DNA from: Rhabdophis nuchalis
Lineage: Eukaryota; Chordata; Lepidosauria; Squamata; Natricidae
DNA length: 64,000 nt
Direction of reading: 5' to 3'
NCBI GenBank assembly: GCA_039707465.1
Contig: CM077648.1
Location: 77,314,119-77,378,118, forward strand
This document shows, in pieces, positions 11,907 through 22,379 of the stretch (its first letter is position 1; every line of letters starts with the position of its first letter). Made by a program: the position numbers and the translations under genes. A model generated the notes under the pieces. That model saw only the letters and a program-made list of their open reading frames with translations. It had not been told where the DNA came from and did not search any database.

Positions 11907-12055
11907 ATTGAAATTTCTGGCCAACACAGGAAGAGGCGTGGCTTTTAAAGGAAACTCAATTCAGTCCAGAGGGCAGTTAGGCAGAATTAACCCATTGTTG
12001 GACTCTCCTCGCAGCACACAGAGAAGATCGTTCAGGTAAGCCAACGACACTTCTC
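11907..12055. repeat. Right inverted terminal repeat of the DIRS-like element
   Basis: Complement of the left repeat plus a 28-base extension ending GCCAACGACACTTCTC, as DIRS right repeats are usually longer than left ones. Confidence 0.88.
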
Positions 12056-14402
12056 TATTTCAATGGCTTCTCTGATTATTCTCCTGTTCAGTTGTTCAGC
12101 CTTGGAGATCGTTTTAGTTCCTTGAAAGTCAATGTCATGTCCTGTAGTTTTGAAATGCTGATAAAGAGATGAGGTATTAAGTTGATTTTTTAATGCATTT
12201 TTATGCTCTGCGATACGTGCACATCCTTCTGTTGGTTTGTCCTATATAAGTGGCAGGGCAGATTTTACATGGAATTTTGTAGCCCCCTTGGCTTTCTAGC
12301 TGGATCTTGTCTTTGGGGTTCCTTAGGATATTGGTTATTTTTTGGTCGGTGTTGAAGGCTGTCTTGATGTTGTGCTTGTGGAGAATTTTGCTGATTTTGT
12401 CTGTGGTACCTTTAATGTATGGGATGAGGGCAATGCCATTTTCCTGTTCTTTGTCTTGGTTCTTGGGGGGTGTCTCTTTTTGGATTAGTTTGGTGATTGT
12501 TTTTCTTCTGAATCCGTTGGATATTAATGTATTTGTGAGGAAGTGTAATTCGGTTTTCAGGTGGTCTTTGTCAGCTAGGCGTTTGGTTCTGTGTATGAGG
12601 GTTTTGGCTACAGAGTTTATCTGTGCAGGGTGGTGATGGGATTGTGCATTTAGGTAGCGGTTGGTGTGTGTTTTTTTCTGGTAGATTTTGTGTCCCAGGG
12701 AGCCATTAGGTTTTTTGTAGATTAGGACGTCTAGAAAAGGAAGTTGGTTGTTATCTTCTATTTCCATGGTGAATTGTATTTTGGGGTGTAGGGAGTTGAG
12801 GTGTGTGAGGAAGTTGTCCAGTTTTTCTTTCCCATGAGGCCAAATTATGAAAGTGTCATCTACATATCTGAGCCAGAGTTTGGGTTTGTGTTCAGATTTG
12901 TCTATGGCGTTGGTTTCAAAATGTTCCATGTATACATTTGCGATGACCGTTGAGAGGGGTGATCCCATGGGTGCTCCTTCTATCTGTTTGTATCTTTGTC
13001 CATTATGGATGAAGTATGTGTTGGTTAGACAGTGGTTGGTCAGATCCAGGATGTGCTTGGGGGGGGGTTGTATTTGTTCTGGATGGCTGTCAAGGCTTCT
13101 TTTATAGGCACTTGGGTGAAGAGGGATATGACATCAAAACTCACGAGTAGATCGCTGGACTGTAGATTTTGTTTCTTTATTGTTTCTATGAAGTGGAATG
13201 AATTTTGTACATGTGAGTTGATGGCTTCTGCGTAGGGTTGTAATTCCTTTGCGAGGAACTTGGCAAGATTCTGTAGAGGTGAGCCTATGGAGCTGACTAT
13301 GGGTCTGAGTGGTGTTCCTTCTTTGTGTATCTTGGGGAGGTCATAGAGTTTGGGGCATCTGGAAGATTTCTCTCTGGGGATGATTCTTTGCTGGATCTCT
13401 TCACTGATGGGAGATGCTTTTATTTTGGCTTTGGTGGTTTTTTCCAGGTAGGTGGTGGGGTCTTTGTTTAGAGGTTTGTAGGCAGGGTCTTGGAGTAGGT
13501 TGGCTAGTTTGGTGTGGTAATCAGATGTGTTCATCACCACTGTGGCGTTGCCTTTATCTGCTGGGAGAATGATGATGTTGTTGTCCTTCTTCAGGTTAAA
13601 GAGAGCTTTCCTTTCTTCTGCATGTAAGTTGTTTCTGGGTGGATTGCTGGAACAGAGCACGTTAGTAACTGCAAGTCTGATTTTATTGGCTTCATCTGGG
13701 TTGATTTTGGTGAGTGAAGCTTCCACTCCGCATATGATGTCTTCTGTAGGGATACGTTTAGGGGCGACTGCAAAGTTGAATCCTTTGGAAAGGACATTGG
13801 TTTCAGCTGTGGTGAGGCTTCTGTCTGATATGTTGTGTACTGTTTGTTTCATGAGTTGCTGTGGGGGAAAGTTGGGCTTCTGTTGTTTTTCTAGTCTTTG
13901 GAGTTTGTTGGTGTGTTTTTCTGTCTTGTAGGAGGTTTCTGTTTCAGCTCTCCAGGAGGCTAGTTAGTTTGTCCCAGAGTGCTGGGTGGATTTTGTTGCT
14001 GAGTTTCAGGTGGAGTTTGAGTAGATCCCGGTTTATTTGGTCTAGCAAGAATCTTTTCCTGTGAAGTTCGTTTCTGATTAGGGTTAATTCAGTTCTTTTC
14101 AGGATCCTTTCGATGGCTGAGGTTTTAGAATGGAATTTTAGTTGAAAGTATGTGGGGATGAGGCTTTTGTCTCGGCAGTTTCGTAGGAATGTGAGGTCAC
14201 ACCAGGTGGTGGCTCTTCGCACTTCAAGTTTTTCGTAGGTCTTGGTGAGCAGAAAGGTTTCCTCCCCGTAGAGGTAAGATATTTGCTTTCGTAGATTTTC
14301 ACGGGTGTAGGTATGCTGGCATGGCTTGCTTCGGGTATTTTCCCGTGTATAAGGCATGGAAATGTTATTGCAACGTTTCGACAAGATCTCACTTGTCATC
14401 AT
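12056..14402 (-). pseudogene. Penelope-like RT-endonuclease ORF, frameshifted
   Basis: Reading down from 14402: an N-terminal basic domain (to about 13944), then RT (13945-12240), then the GIY-YIG domain. RT landmarks are YDLPKIHKEGTPLRPIVSS, FDVISLFTQVP, GSPLSTVIANVYME and the catalytic YVDD in LRYVDDTF. The endonuclease begins YKIPCKICPATYIGQTNRR with the CxxC-YIG form typical of Penelope elements, and continues in another frame as ARIAEHKNAL and REAIEIEK. I see three single frame changes: near 13945 (after SLLES), at a G9 run near 13060, and near 12210 after QTNRR. In this family the protein copies its own RNA at a nick made by the endonuclease. Apart from these shifts the frame is open, so the copy is fairly young or was active recently. 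Confidence 0.88.
14312..14400 (-). repeat. 5' direct repeat (pLTR part) of the Penelope-like element
   Basis: This is the partner of 5951-6039. The element starts here on the - strand at GATGACAAG, and the ORF reads straight through the repeat. Confidence 0.88.
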
Positions 14403-14577
14403 ATATATAATGTTTAATGTTTATGTCAGAGCACCTGGTATGCCCAAATATGGGAGAAAGGGAGCTTACTGCTACCCATTTTGCCTTTCAGCTCCAACCT
14501 AGGAGCCTTTTCAGGCAGAAAACCATTTTGTGTGCATTTGTACTGATAGATAAATAATACATATATATTTATTTCAG

Positions 14578-14735
14578 ACTGGGGAATCCACTGTCACACA
14601 AGTTATACAACAGATGGTTTTTGGACATATATTACACAAATTGCCACTTGTTCGCCTTGGATGTTCTGGATGTTTTTGAACAGTGTGTTTCACTTCATGT
14701 GGGTTGCTGTACTACTAATGTGTCAAATGTATCAG
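14578..14735 (+). CDS. ZDHHC17: ZDHHC17 exon encoding lumenal loop and fourth-type membrane span
   Basis: The acceptor TTTCAG ends at 14577 and the donor GTAGG follows 14735. The translation runs YWGIHCHTSY, then FWTYITQIATCSPW, then a hydrophobic stretch ending CQMYQ. It closes a full codon (phase 0). The intron before it holds the Penelope-like and DIRS-like elements. Confidence 0.96.
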
Positions 14736-15286
14736 GTAGGAAAAAACAACTTACTAGGTATATAGACGAATCTTCTGTGGAATATATGCACTGTATCTTA
14801 CCATAGAAAATAAGTTAATGCATGAGGAAATGATAGGCAGACAGATAGACATTATTTCCTATTTATTTTTCTGTTCAGTATAAATTACCAAATTTTAAAT
14901 GAGTTGATTTCAGAAGTTTGAATGGCACCAAATTTGACACTATTTCTGTAGGATGTGGATAGTTTGGTAGATCAAATGATGAGGGGCAAATTATGATTTT
15001 CAATCTGTTCTCATGGACCTTTTATTATAAACTATCCTAAGTGGAAGAGACAAGTAAGAGGCTAGAGAAGACTTGAAGTACATACTGGATGCAACTGTTC
15101 TATTTGTGAAAGAGAATGCCAGTAAAATTTTGCTCCCAAAATTTCTGAGAACATGAACTGAAACAAGGATCCTAAAACACAGGTCTGGAATCTGCTCTTG
15201 GAAGTATCCCTTTTAGTAAGAATCATTAATTTGGTCAAGCCCTGTCTTGAGTAATATTTTAGTAGTTGATTTCAGGGTTTGTGGTA

Positions 15287-15306
15287 TGTGTGTGTGTGTG
15301 TGTGTG
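15287..15306. repeat. TG dinucleotide repeat
   Basis: About ten TG units in a ZDHHC17 intron. Confidence 0.9.
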
Positions 15307-15606
15307 AATATTGCTGATCCTTGAAAGTTCAGCTGAATGTTTTTAAAAATCCTGAGGGTTTTGTTTGTACAATTTAGTTTTAAGTAGTATTTTAATTTAT
15401 TCAGAAAATGTACATGCCTTCTTGTTAACTGCCACTTACATTTAGTAAAAAGCAAAATACAGCTAGATGAAGAGAATTTGTTTCTAATGAAAAGGGAATA
15501 ATTTAATGCTAAATGAATGTTATCACAACCCCACAGTTATTAGGACTGGGCAATGTTTTCAATTCCATTAAGAGCTCAATGATTTGGGAAATGTGTGAGT
15601 GTAGTA

Positions 15607-15741
15607 CAGGGGTGGGCAAACTTTGCAACTTTAAATCTGAAGGACTTCAGCTCCCAGACTTCTCCAGCCAGCAAAGCTGGCTGGAGAAGTCTGGGAGCTG
15701 AAGTCCTTCAGACTTAAAGTTGCAAAGTTTGCCCACCCCTG
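15607..15741. mobile_element. Palindromic hAT-type MITE (family A), copy 2
   Basis: 135 bp with ends CAGGGGTGGGCAAAC and its complement, in the same palindrome body as copy 1. Target duplication GTGTAGTA at 15599-15606 and 15742-15749. Confidence 0.9.
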
Positions 15742-16146
15742 GTGTAGTAACTGCCTGTAAAACCCTGCCTGTTCCTGAAAGGAGACAGGGTTGTTTTATG
15801 AGTCCCTGGTACAGTGGCTTGGGTTCACACTAGGTTTTGAAACTCCTTTGCCTAATCAAATGCAAAGTATTACACTGCCTTATTAGTTATCTCTTTTACA
15901 AAGGAATGTATTGACTCAGATGTTGGCTAGGTGTTTAACTTGGTTCAGAATAGCTATTATAATATAGTGAAAATATATTTTATGTGTGAAAACATTATTT
16001 TAACATATAATTGGAAAAGATAGCACATTTTCATTATCATACGTAACTGTATCTTTAAATGAATATTGATTCTGGTTTTTGTTGCTTGATATTTCTATAA
16101 TTTCAGTGCTTCTAAATATTAATTGGCTATTTTTATTTTTTTCTAG

Positions 16147-16241
16147 ATTTCTTGTTTAGGTATTACTACAAATGAAAGAATGAATGCCAGACGATATAAG
16201 CACTTTAAAGTAACAACAACATCTATTGAAAGTCCATTTAA
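16147..16241 (+). CDS. ZDHHC17: ZDHHC17 exon with TTxE motif
   Basis: The acceptor TTCTAG ends at 16146 and the donor GTAAGT starts at 16242. It reads ISCLGITTNERMNARRYKHF and ends SPF plus two bases of Asn. TTNE is the TTxE motif conserved just after the last membrane span in DHHC enzymes. Confidence 0.96.
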
Positions 16242-16728
16242 GTAAGTATAAGCAAAATGTGTTTAAATGCATGTTTATTTCAATGTTTATATGATATTCA
16301 AGATGAAACAGATTAGCTATGACTGACAGTTAACTGGTCAGTTTGTGTAATTTTTTAAATTATATTTTTAACTTTTCAGTCAAATGTAATAAATCAGTAT
16401 TTCAGCAGGTTTATGTGATGATGGTATGGAATTTTACCATGGAAGAAAAAATAGCTGATTAGTCAAAAAATAGTTCATAGATTAAGTTTCCATTTTTACT
16501 AGTTACTCTTCCATTCAAATTGAAGATTGAAGATTGTGATTGAATTTCAACTTGTTAAAAATAAATTTTCTCAAAGTATAATCTTAATAATAACAAACTT
16601 TGGATCCAACTAGGGTTGTAATAGAACAGTAGGGATAATTCATTGAGAAGCTTCATTCACTATCACAGCAGGAATGTCTTCTGGGTATGCCCTTTCTTGA
16701 AGCAGTCTAGCTGCTTTATAACATAGCG

Positions 16729-16863
16729 CAGGGGTCTCCAACTTTTGCAACTTTAAGTCTGAAGGACTTCAGCTCCCAGACTTCTCCAGCCAGCAAAGCT
16801 GGCTGGAGAAGTCTGGGAGCTGAAGTCCTTCAGACTTAAAGTTGCAAAGGTTGAAGACCGCAG
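16729..16863. mobile_element. Palindromic hAT-type MITE (family A), copy 3
   Basis: 135 bp; target duplication ACATAGCG at 16721-16728 and 16864-16871. The right tip is mutated (ACCGCAG). Confidence 0.9.
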
Positions 16864-17102
16864 ACATAGCGTACATACAGAGGAATGCTTCATTTGTGAC
16901 GTGAGGTGCGCTGGTCCAGCATATAACAATAAATAGCCTTTATATGGTACACAGCAGTTCTAAATTAGTTCTTTATGACCCATGACAACCAGCACAATAA
17001 TTCCTGTGGAAATCATCCATGTTGTTATTAGAGGTAACTTTGTATTTGTTAGTTGCAATATTAAGTACTAGACCTTTTTTTTGTTTTTTCTTCTCTTTTT
17101 AG

Positions 17103-17241
17103 CCATGGATGTATAAGAAATATTATAGACTTCTTTGAATTCAGATGCTGCGGTTTATTTCGTCCTGTTATTGTGGATTGGACACGGCAATATACAATAG
17201 AATATGACCAAACCTCTGGAACTGGCTACCAGCTGGTTTAA
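17103..17241 (+). CDS. ZDHHC17: ZDHHC17 terminal coding exon
   Basis: The acceptor TTTTTAG ends at 17102. The exon finishes the Asn codon, reads HGCIRNIIDFFEFRCCG and then LFRPVIVDWTRQYTIEYD, and stops at TAA (17239-17241) after GYQLV. This cytosolic tail is typical of ZDHHC17. Confidence 0.96.
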
Positions 17242-20040
17242 CTCCCACTTCCAATCCGTGAGCATATCAGATCTGAGTGGTGCCTGGAAGTTTGTGTCTT
17301 TTGAATCCACGTCACTTGGAACAGTAGCATGTTATGAATAGAGCTAACAGCGAATCTAATGGTACCTTCTTTGCATCTGTTTTATTAACAGACGTTTTAA
17401 AAAGGACAGAATAAACTGCCAATCCTGCTAATGAGGAAGAAGAAGGGAATTTTAACTGTTCTTACTACAGGAATAACTCAGAAAGACATATTCACACAAT
17501 TATATTTTAGTTTCACAATGAAGCATGTTAAAAATACAAACAGAATAAAGTCATGCTGTGCTGAAGATTCAATATTTATTTCATAATTTGAACAATTTCA
17601 TTTGAAGTTAAATTTTATGATGCTAACAGATCTTGAGATCATTGTATTATATTTACTGCAATGGAATTTTATATAGATTTAACTGTAGTATTATGTGCAT
17701 TGAAAAATGTACATTAAATACTGTAATGAATTATGTAGTTTTGTTGGGTCTACCATAAATTGTGAAGTTGAGGATGTTCGTCACAAAACTCTTACCTAAA
17801 TGTAATGGTAATTATTATCAATTGTTAGGGCTGATTTATTCCTGATACAATAAATTACTTAGAATGAATCTTATACGAAATTGTATATCCTGGCAGAAAA
17901 AACCAAGATAGAGGAAATCAACTTTTCTGCCTAATACAAAACACCACTTAAGTGCATGATGATACTTTCTAAAATTAGACTACAAAATAAAATATGATCT
18001 GCAAAAATTGAAGAAAAATGTAATATATGCTGTTAGTACAACTTTGTTTCATAAGTAATGTGAGACATTGTGCATGATATATTCTACTGTCATTAGAGAA
18101 TTGGTAAACAAAATGTTATATGGGAGCCAAAAAAAATCAAATGTTAAATTCTTAGTAATTAGGATATGATTGTTATTATATTGGATGCAGTTCCAAGGAA
18201 TATAGCTAGATTAAAATAATGTTTAAAAAGATAAAATAAATTTAAGCTAAATTTATTTCTTTGTAGCACATGTAAGTTAACAATGATATTACAGGTGTCA
18301 TGAATTATATGCTATGTTGGTAAGTGGAAAAATACAATAAACGTAGTTTCAAATTATGAAATTTGAAAGGCAAGGAGTGGTGTAAAGTCACATTCCAGAG
18401 GCATTTTTTGTTGTTGAATGTGATGCACTGATTTTCAGTTACAGCATTTTTATATATTCCTTGTGAATTTTTCACTGCTTCCTTAAATATTGTTTACAGA
18501 GAGACTTGAAATATGTTTAGGTTCTCTTTAAGTGCTGTAGCAGTATAGTGGTTCAAGAATCCTGTGAGGAGGATCTAGGGAAGGGATCTTTAATACAGAA
18601 GTAGAGACCAAGTGTAAAGAATGTGTATCTGTATATAAATAATTTATCAACTAGTTTTTTGTAAGTGTGTGTGTGTATGTACATGTGTGTATGTTAGTAT
18701 ATTTAAAAGCTGCTCATTTCATTTTATTCAACAAAAAATGTAGGATAGTATCTAATGGGCTTTTTAGTAATGATCAATATTGCTATTAATAGGCACTATA
18801 CCCTGCAACTTCACTGCATGTTTGATGCTTGGCAAAACTAGCATTTCCTGTAATATTGAGATTACAGGTATTAAAGCAATCCAGTGGTATTCCCACCCCT
18901 TGCCTTAGAAAGAGGAGCAGTGAAACTGTAAATAGTTGATGTTCAGTATTTGCAAGTATGCTTCCCCCTCCTCCCCCTTCAAGGTGTTTCTTTGATTGCC
19001 AGGTGTCCATAGTTTGCAAGTACCAGATATCAAGATTTACAGAAATGAAATCTTAGTATAATTTGGATATTTTAATATTGGGAAACTTCAACTAACCCTA
19101 TAATACACTATGGTTGAGGTTACAAAAATGAAATTATGTGCAGGAAGGTAAAAGGCCTATGCCAGTTTGAAAGATACATTTTAGAAAAATACTAAGAATA
19201 TACTATTCTTGCATCATTCCTTCTAACTTTTAATGTTAAAGCTGAAAAGATTAGCCAGCACTTTGTTTCATATTTTAATACCGCAATCTTGAGCAGGTTT
19301 GAGAAGCCCTATTTATTTTCTCCTTTAAAAATCATGTTTAGGATCTTAATACCCTTGATTCTGCTTTGGGAAAAATGTATTTTCACATAAACAATTGCTT
19401 TTGAAAGGCCTCAGAAGATCAATATATTTGTAGCTCTTCTGCTATATCTAAAAATATATACCATATAGAGTCCTTGTCCAAATAATTGTGTCCTTCATAC
19501 AATAAAAAGTAAGTCTTACTTAAGTGGGGGAAAAGAATAAATTTTGTTTTTGTACTCTGCATAATTGTCAGAGAAAAAGTAGTAGAAGATAAAGGTTCAA
19601 TATTTGAGGCACCTAGAATTATTCTATTGCCAGAAATTTTGAAATGCATAGTCTGGAGAAAGGGAAAAATATATAGAATATTTTTTTCCTGCTTGTTGAA
19701 TGTATTGCCGCACACTAGAGCACCCTAAGGCCTCTGTGAACCCAATTAAAAAGATTAGAAGTTTGGCATTCATTGATATACTAAGGATTAACATGTGACC
19801 TAGAAAAATGATACATATATTATGCAGGTTTTAAATTTTCCAGTGCACAACTCCCCCCCCCCCCCGATTTTCTTTTCAACAATTAACATGCATTGAAAGT
19901 GCATCACTGTTTTAAATTGAGTATTTTGTTTTTCTAATTTATTTATAACTGTGCCAAGTATTATTTTATTGTTATGACTGATGTATTACATTGTGAACAA
20001 AATCTGTAAAAGGTTTAATAAAATAGTTCTCCTTCCATAA
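17242..20040 (+). other. ZDHHC17: ZDHHC17 3' untranslated region
   Basis: About 2.8 kb of AT-rich sequence without dispersed repeats follows the stop, as expected for a long vertebrate 3' UTR. Earlier AATAAA hexamers (near 17850 and 18336) could give shorter messages. The end is inferred from the last AATAAA, at 20017, followed by a T-rich stretch; no transcript evidence is available here. Confidence 0.7.
20017..20022 (+). terminator. Distal poly(A) signal of ZDHHC17
   Basis: A canonical AATAAA hexamer lies about 2.78 kb past the stop, followed by T-rich DNA. It is the last such signal before the repeat-filled intergenic region begins at about 20.18 kb. Confidence 0.6.
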
Positions 20041-20177
20041 AGTTGTCATTTTTGTAAGTCATTAATGTCTTAGCTTTTGCCCTTGTTTGCTTACTCTGAT
20101 TATTTTGCTCCAGTGGCCCAGTTCCAGAGATCTTTTTAGTTAGAGATGAAGTCTGATTGAACCCAAATTAGGAGGTA

Positions 20178-20407
20178 CAGTAATCCCTCGTTTTCCGCGG
20201 CTTCATTTTCCGCGGCTTCAGTGCTTCGTGGGTTTTTCAATAGCAAAAAAATGCATCGGTAGGAGGCAAGCGCCCCCTAGTGCTTGCTTTAAACGATGTC
20301 CACCAACTCAAGTTTCCGGTATAGATATACAGAATCCTACTTCGCAGTTTTTCAGTTTCCGCGGAAGGGTCCGGTCCCAATTAACCGCGAAAAACGAGGG
20401 ATTACTG
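20178..20407. mobile_element. pogo/Tigger-like MITE
   Basis: 230 bp with inverted ends CAGTAATCCCTCGTTTT and its complement, flanked by TA on both sides, the target duplication of the Tc1/mariner/pogo group. Interior words with CCGCGG also recur inverted. Non-coding. Confidence 0.8.
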
Positions 20408-20934
20408 TACTTGTTTCTCCTCATTAGTCAGGTTTCTGTCAGCTTGACAAGCGGCCAGAGCTCTTTGAATATTTCCTGATTACGTAAAAAGAATGTATTT
20501 ATTTTGTTAATGTTTTTAGCAAATAGGCAAGAAAGAGAATGAAAAATAATTCAAGTGCTGATGGGCAAGACAATTATTTGTACAGATTATCCTGCAATTC
20601 TACGTTTAACTTCTCATCACCTCCCTGGCCTGGTCTTCTTGAGATAGGAGAAAAAGCAGGAAGCCTTCAATAGCAATTAATGTTATTCTACGCATATCTA
20701 TCAAGAGAGAAAACTCCCCCCATACTTGCTGTGGTAAACCCTCCTCATAGATGTCATTAGCCACTGATGGACTGATAAATAATGTATATGTATGCATTCA
20801 CAGGGAAAGCAGCTTGCTTATTTTACCTATGCTATTACTATGAATGAACTAAGGAGACTAGTGTAATTTATTTATTTATGTGTTTATTTTAAATGTATTA
20901 TAAATTTATTAAATTTATTTGCCACCCATCTCTT

Positions 20935-21513
20935 TTCAAATGACTTGGCACCTGCCCACACTGCCAAAAGCACCAAAACTTGGTTCAATGACTGTGGGAT
21001 TACTGTGCTTGATTAGCCAGCAAACTCGCCTGACCTGAACCCCATAGAGAATCTATGGGGCATTGCAAAGAGAAAGATGAGAGACATGAGACCGAACAAT
21101 GCAGAAGAGCTGAAGGCCGCTATTGAAGCATCCTGGTCTTCCATAACACCTCGGCAGTGCCACAGGCTGATAGCTTCCATGCCACGCCACATTGAGGCAG
21201 TAATTGCTGCAAAAGGAGCCCAAACCAAGTACTGAGTACATATGCATGCTTATACTTTTCAGAGGTCCGATATTGTTCTATGTACAATCCTTGTTTTATT
21301 GATTGCATGTAATATTCTAATTTTCAGAGATTGTGGATTTGGGGTTTTCATGAGTTGTACCCCATAATCATCACAATTATGACAAATCATGGCTTGAACT
21401 AGCTTGCTTTGCATGTAATGAGGCTTATCTCATATTAGTTTCACCTTTTAAGTTGCATTACTGAAATAAATGAACTTTTGCACGATATTCTAATTTTTCA
21501 AGTTTCACCTGTA
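20935..21513 (+). mobile_element. 5'-truncated Tc1/mariner transposon
   Basis: It contains the transposase fragment and a 3' terminal repeat that reads, inverted, ACAGGTGAAACTTGAAAAAT. The left end is lost. It lies between the ZDHHC17 and CSRP2 3' ends. Confidence 0.85.
20942..21235 (+). pseudogene. Tc1/mariner transposase, C-terminal fragment
   Basis: One frame reads APAHTAKSTKTWFNDCGI, a stop where Trp is expected, then PANSPDLNPIENLWG, KRKMRDMRPNNAEELK and ends KGAQTKY before TGA. SPDLNPIENLWG is the third catalytic-residue block of Tc1-type DD34E transposases. The N-terminal two thirds are missing. Confidence 0.9.
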
Positions 21514-21800
21514 TTAGTGAGATGGTAATTAGATTACAAATCAATCTCAACATACATATAATTGTAGGATATTTCACTTTGCATAACGTATATTGCCCAG
21601 TTCAAATTATGTGTTTATTAATTTGGTATAATGAACAGGTAGGCATCTCAATCCAACATTCCTGTGCTTGCATGCTCGCAATTACTTTTAATACAATTTA
21701 GACATGTAGGTCTTAAATATGAGTTCATTAACTGTTATTACCATCAGTTAAACATCTGAATCTTTTGCTCCTGGTCAAATCCACACTTGTTGCTCTAAGA

Positions 21801-22162
21801 CAGTGATGGCTAACCTTTTCTGGCTCGTGTGCCAAAAGTGGGGGGAGCGCAGAGGGGGTTGTGCATGGGCGTGCCACACCCATAATGCTATGTGCTTTTG
21901 ACACACTTTTTTCACACACACCCAGGCACCAGAGGCTTTCTAGGAGCCCAGGGAGGGTGAAAACAGCCTCCCTCCTACCTCCAGAGGCTTCAGGAGCTTC
22001 CTTGAAGCCTCCAGAGGGTGAAAAATGGCCTCAAAAGAAGGCCTAAATCAGCTGGCCAGCGCACACATGCACGCTGGAGCTGACAGGGTTTCGCCTTGCG
22101 TGCCCTAAGAAATGGTTCTGCGTGCCTCCTGTTGCACCCGTGCCATAGGTTCGCCATCACGA
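21801..22162. mobile_element. Non-autonomous hAT-type repeat
   Basis: The ends CAGTGATGGCTAACC and GGTTCGCCATCAC form imperfect inverted repeats; the interior is GC-richer with GAGGCTTC..GGAGC words. An 8-bp target duplication is not clear. Confidence 0.65.
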
Positions 22163-22379
22163 CTACGACATTACAAATTAAGACACTACATTAAGACATT
22201 CCAAAATAATAGTGTTCCTTAGAAAAAAATAATTGTGAAGATCAGCCAGGCCAGTTTTGAATAGAATGACACACCCAGTTAGGGGAGAGAATGCACTCTG
22301 CTCAGTGATGCACCTACAGTACGATGTAAGTATTTCACTATTATGAGCCTAATACAAGGGCAATACTACAGACATTTGC

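Larger units (their letters stand above)
6319..12055 (+). mobile_element. DIRS-like tyrosine-recombinase retrotransposon (structure intact, coding not readable)
   Basis: Inverted terminal repeats (left 6319-6439, right 11907-12055) appear identical over about 100 bp; the right one carries an extra 28-base tip. Just inside the right repeat, 11677-11765 is an internal complementary region: it is complementary to the left tip joined directly to the right tip, the circle-junction template that defines DIRS elements. There is no target duplication; CTTCTC occurs once at each edge (6319-6324 and 12050-12055) and GAGAAG once at the junction in the internal region. Known DIRS elements encode Gag, RT/RNase H and a tyrosine recombinase, but in this copy I find no defensible motif. 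Confidence 0.82.
5951..14400 (-). mobile_element. Penelope-like element (split by a DIRS-like insertion)
   Basis: The element runs on the - strand inside a ZDHHC17 intron. Its 5' end (14312-14400) and 3' end (5951-6039) are 89-bp direct repeats differing at two positions, the pLTR arrangement of Penelope-like elements. Between them lies one ORF region: an N-terminal domain, a Penelope-type reverse transcriptase and a C-terminal GIY-YIG endonuclease. The coding end is interrupted at 12055/6319 by a nested DIRS-like element. Without that insertion the copy is about 2.7 kb. The 3' edge coincides with a perfect 28-bp palindrome. Confidence 0.88.
2553..20040 (+). other. ZDHHC17: ZDHHC17 gene, 3' half (palmitoyltransferase HIP14)
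   Basis: Five exons (2553-2646, 4967-5050, 14578-14735, 16147-16241, 17103-17241) join in frame to 189 codons plus TAA. All introns are GT/AG and their phases match (1, 1, 0, 2). The product carries the zinc-binding cysteine-rich DHHC domain, two membrane-spanning stretches, a TTNE motif and the C-terminal end YQLV. DHHC enzymes palmitoylate cysteines on the cytosolic face of Golgi and other membranes; ZDHHC17 also has N-terminal ankyrin repeats, which must lie upstream of this window. The motif is DHHC rather than the DQHC of its paralogue ZDHHC13, and the tail-to-tail neighbour CSRP2 supports ZDHHC17. The third intron between catalytic and membrane exons has been inflated to about 9.5 kb by nested retroelements. 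Positions 1-2552 are intron. Confidence 0.95.

Noticed and set aside
2553..17241. Assignment to ZDHHC13, the closest paralogue.
   Set aside because: The motif is DHHC (ZDHHC13 has DQHC), and the neighbour is CSRP2.
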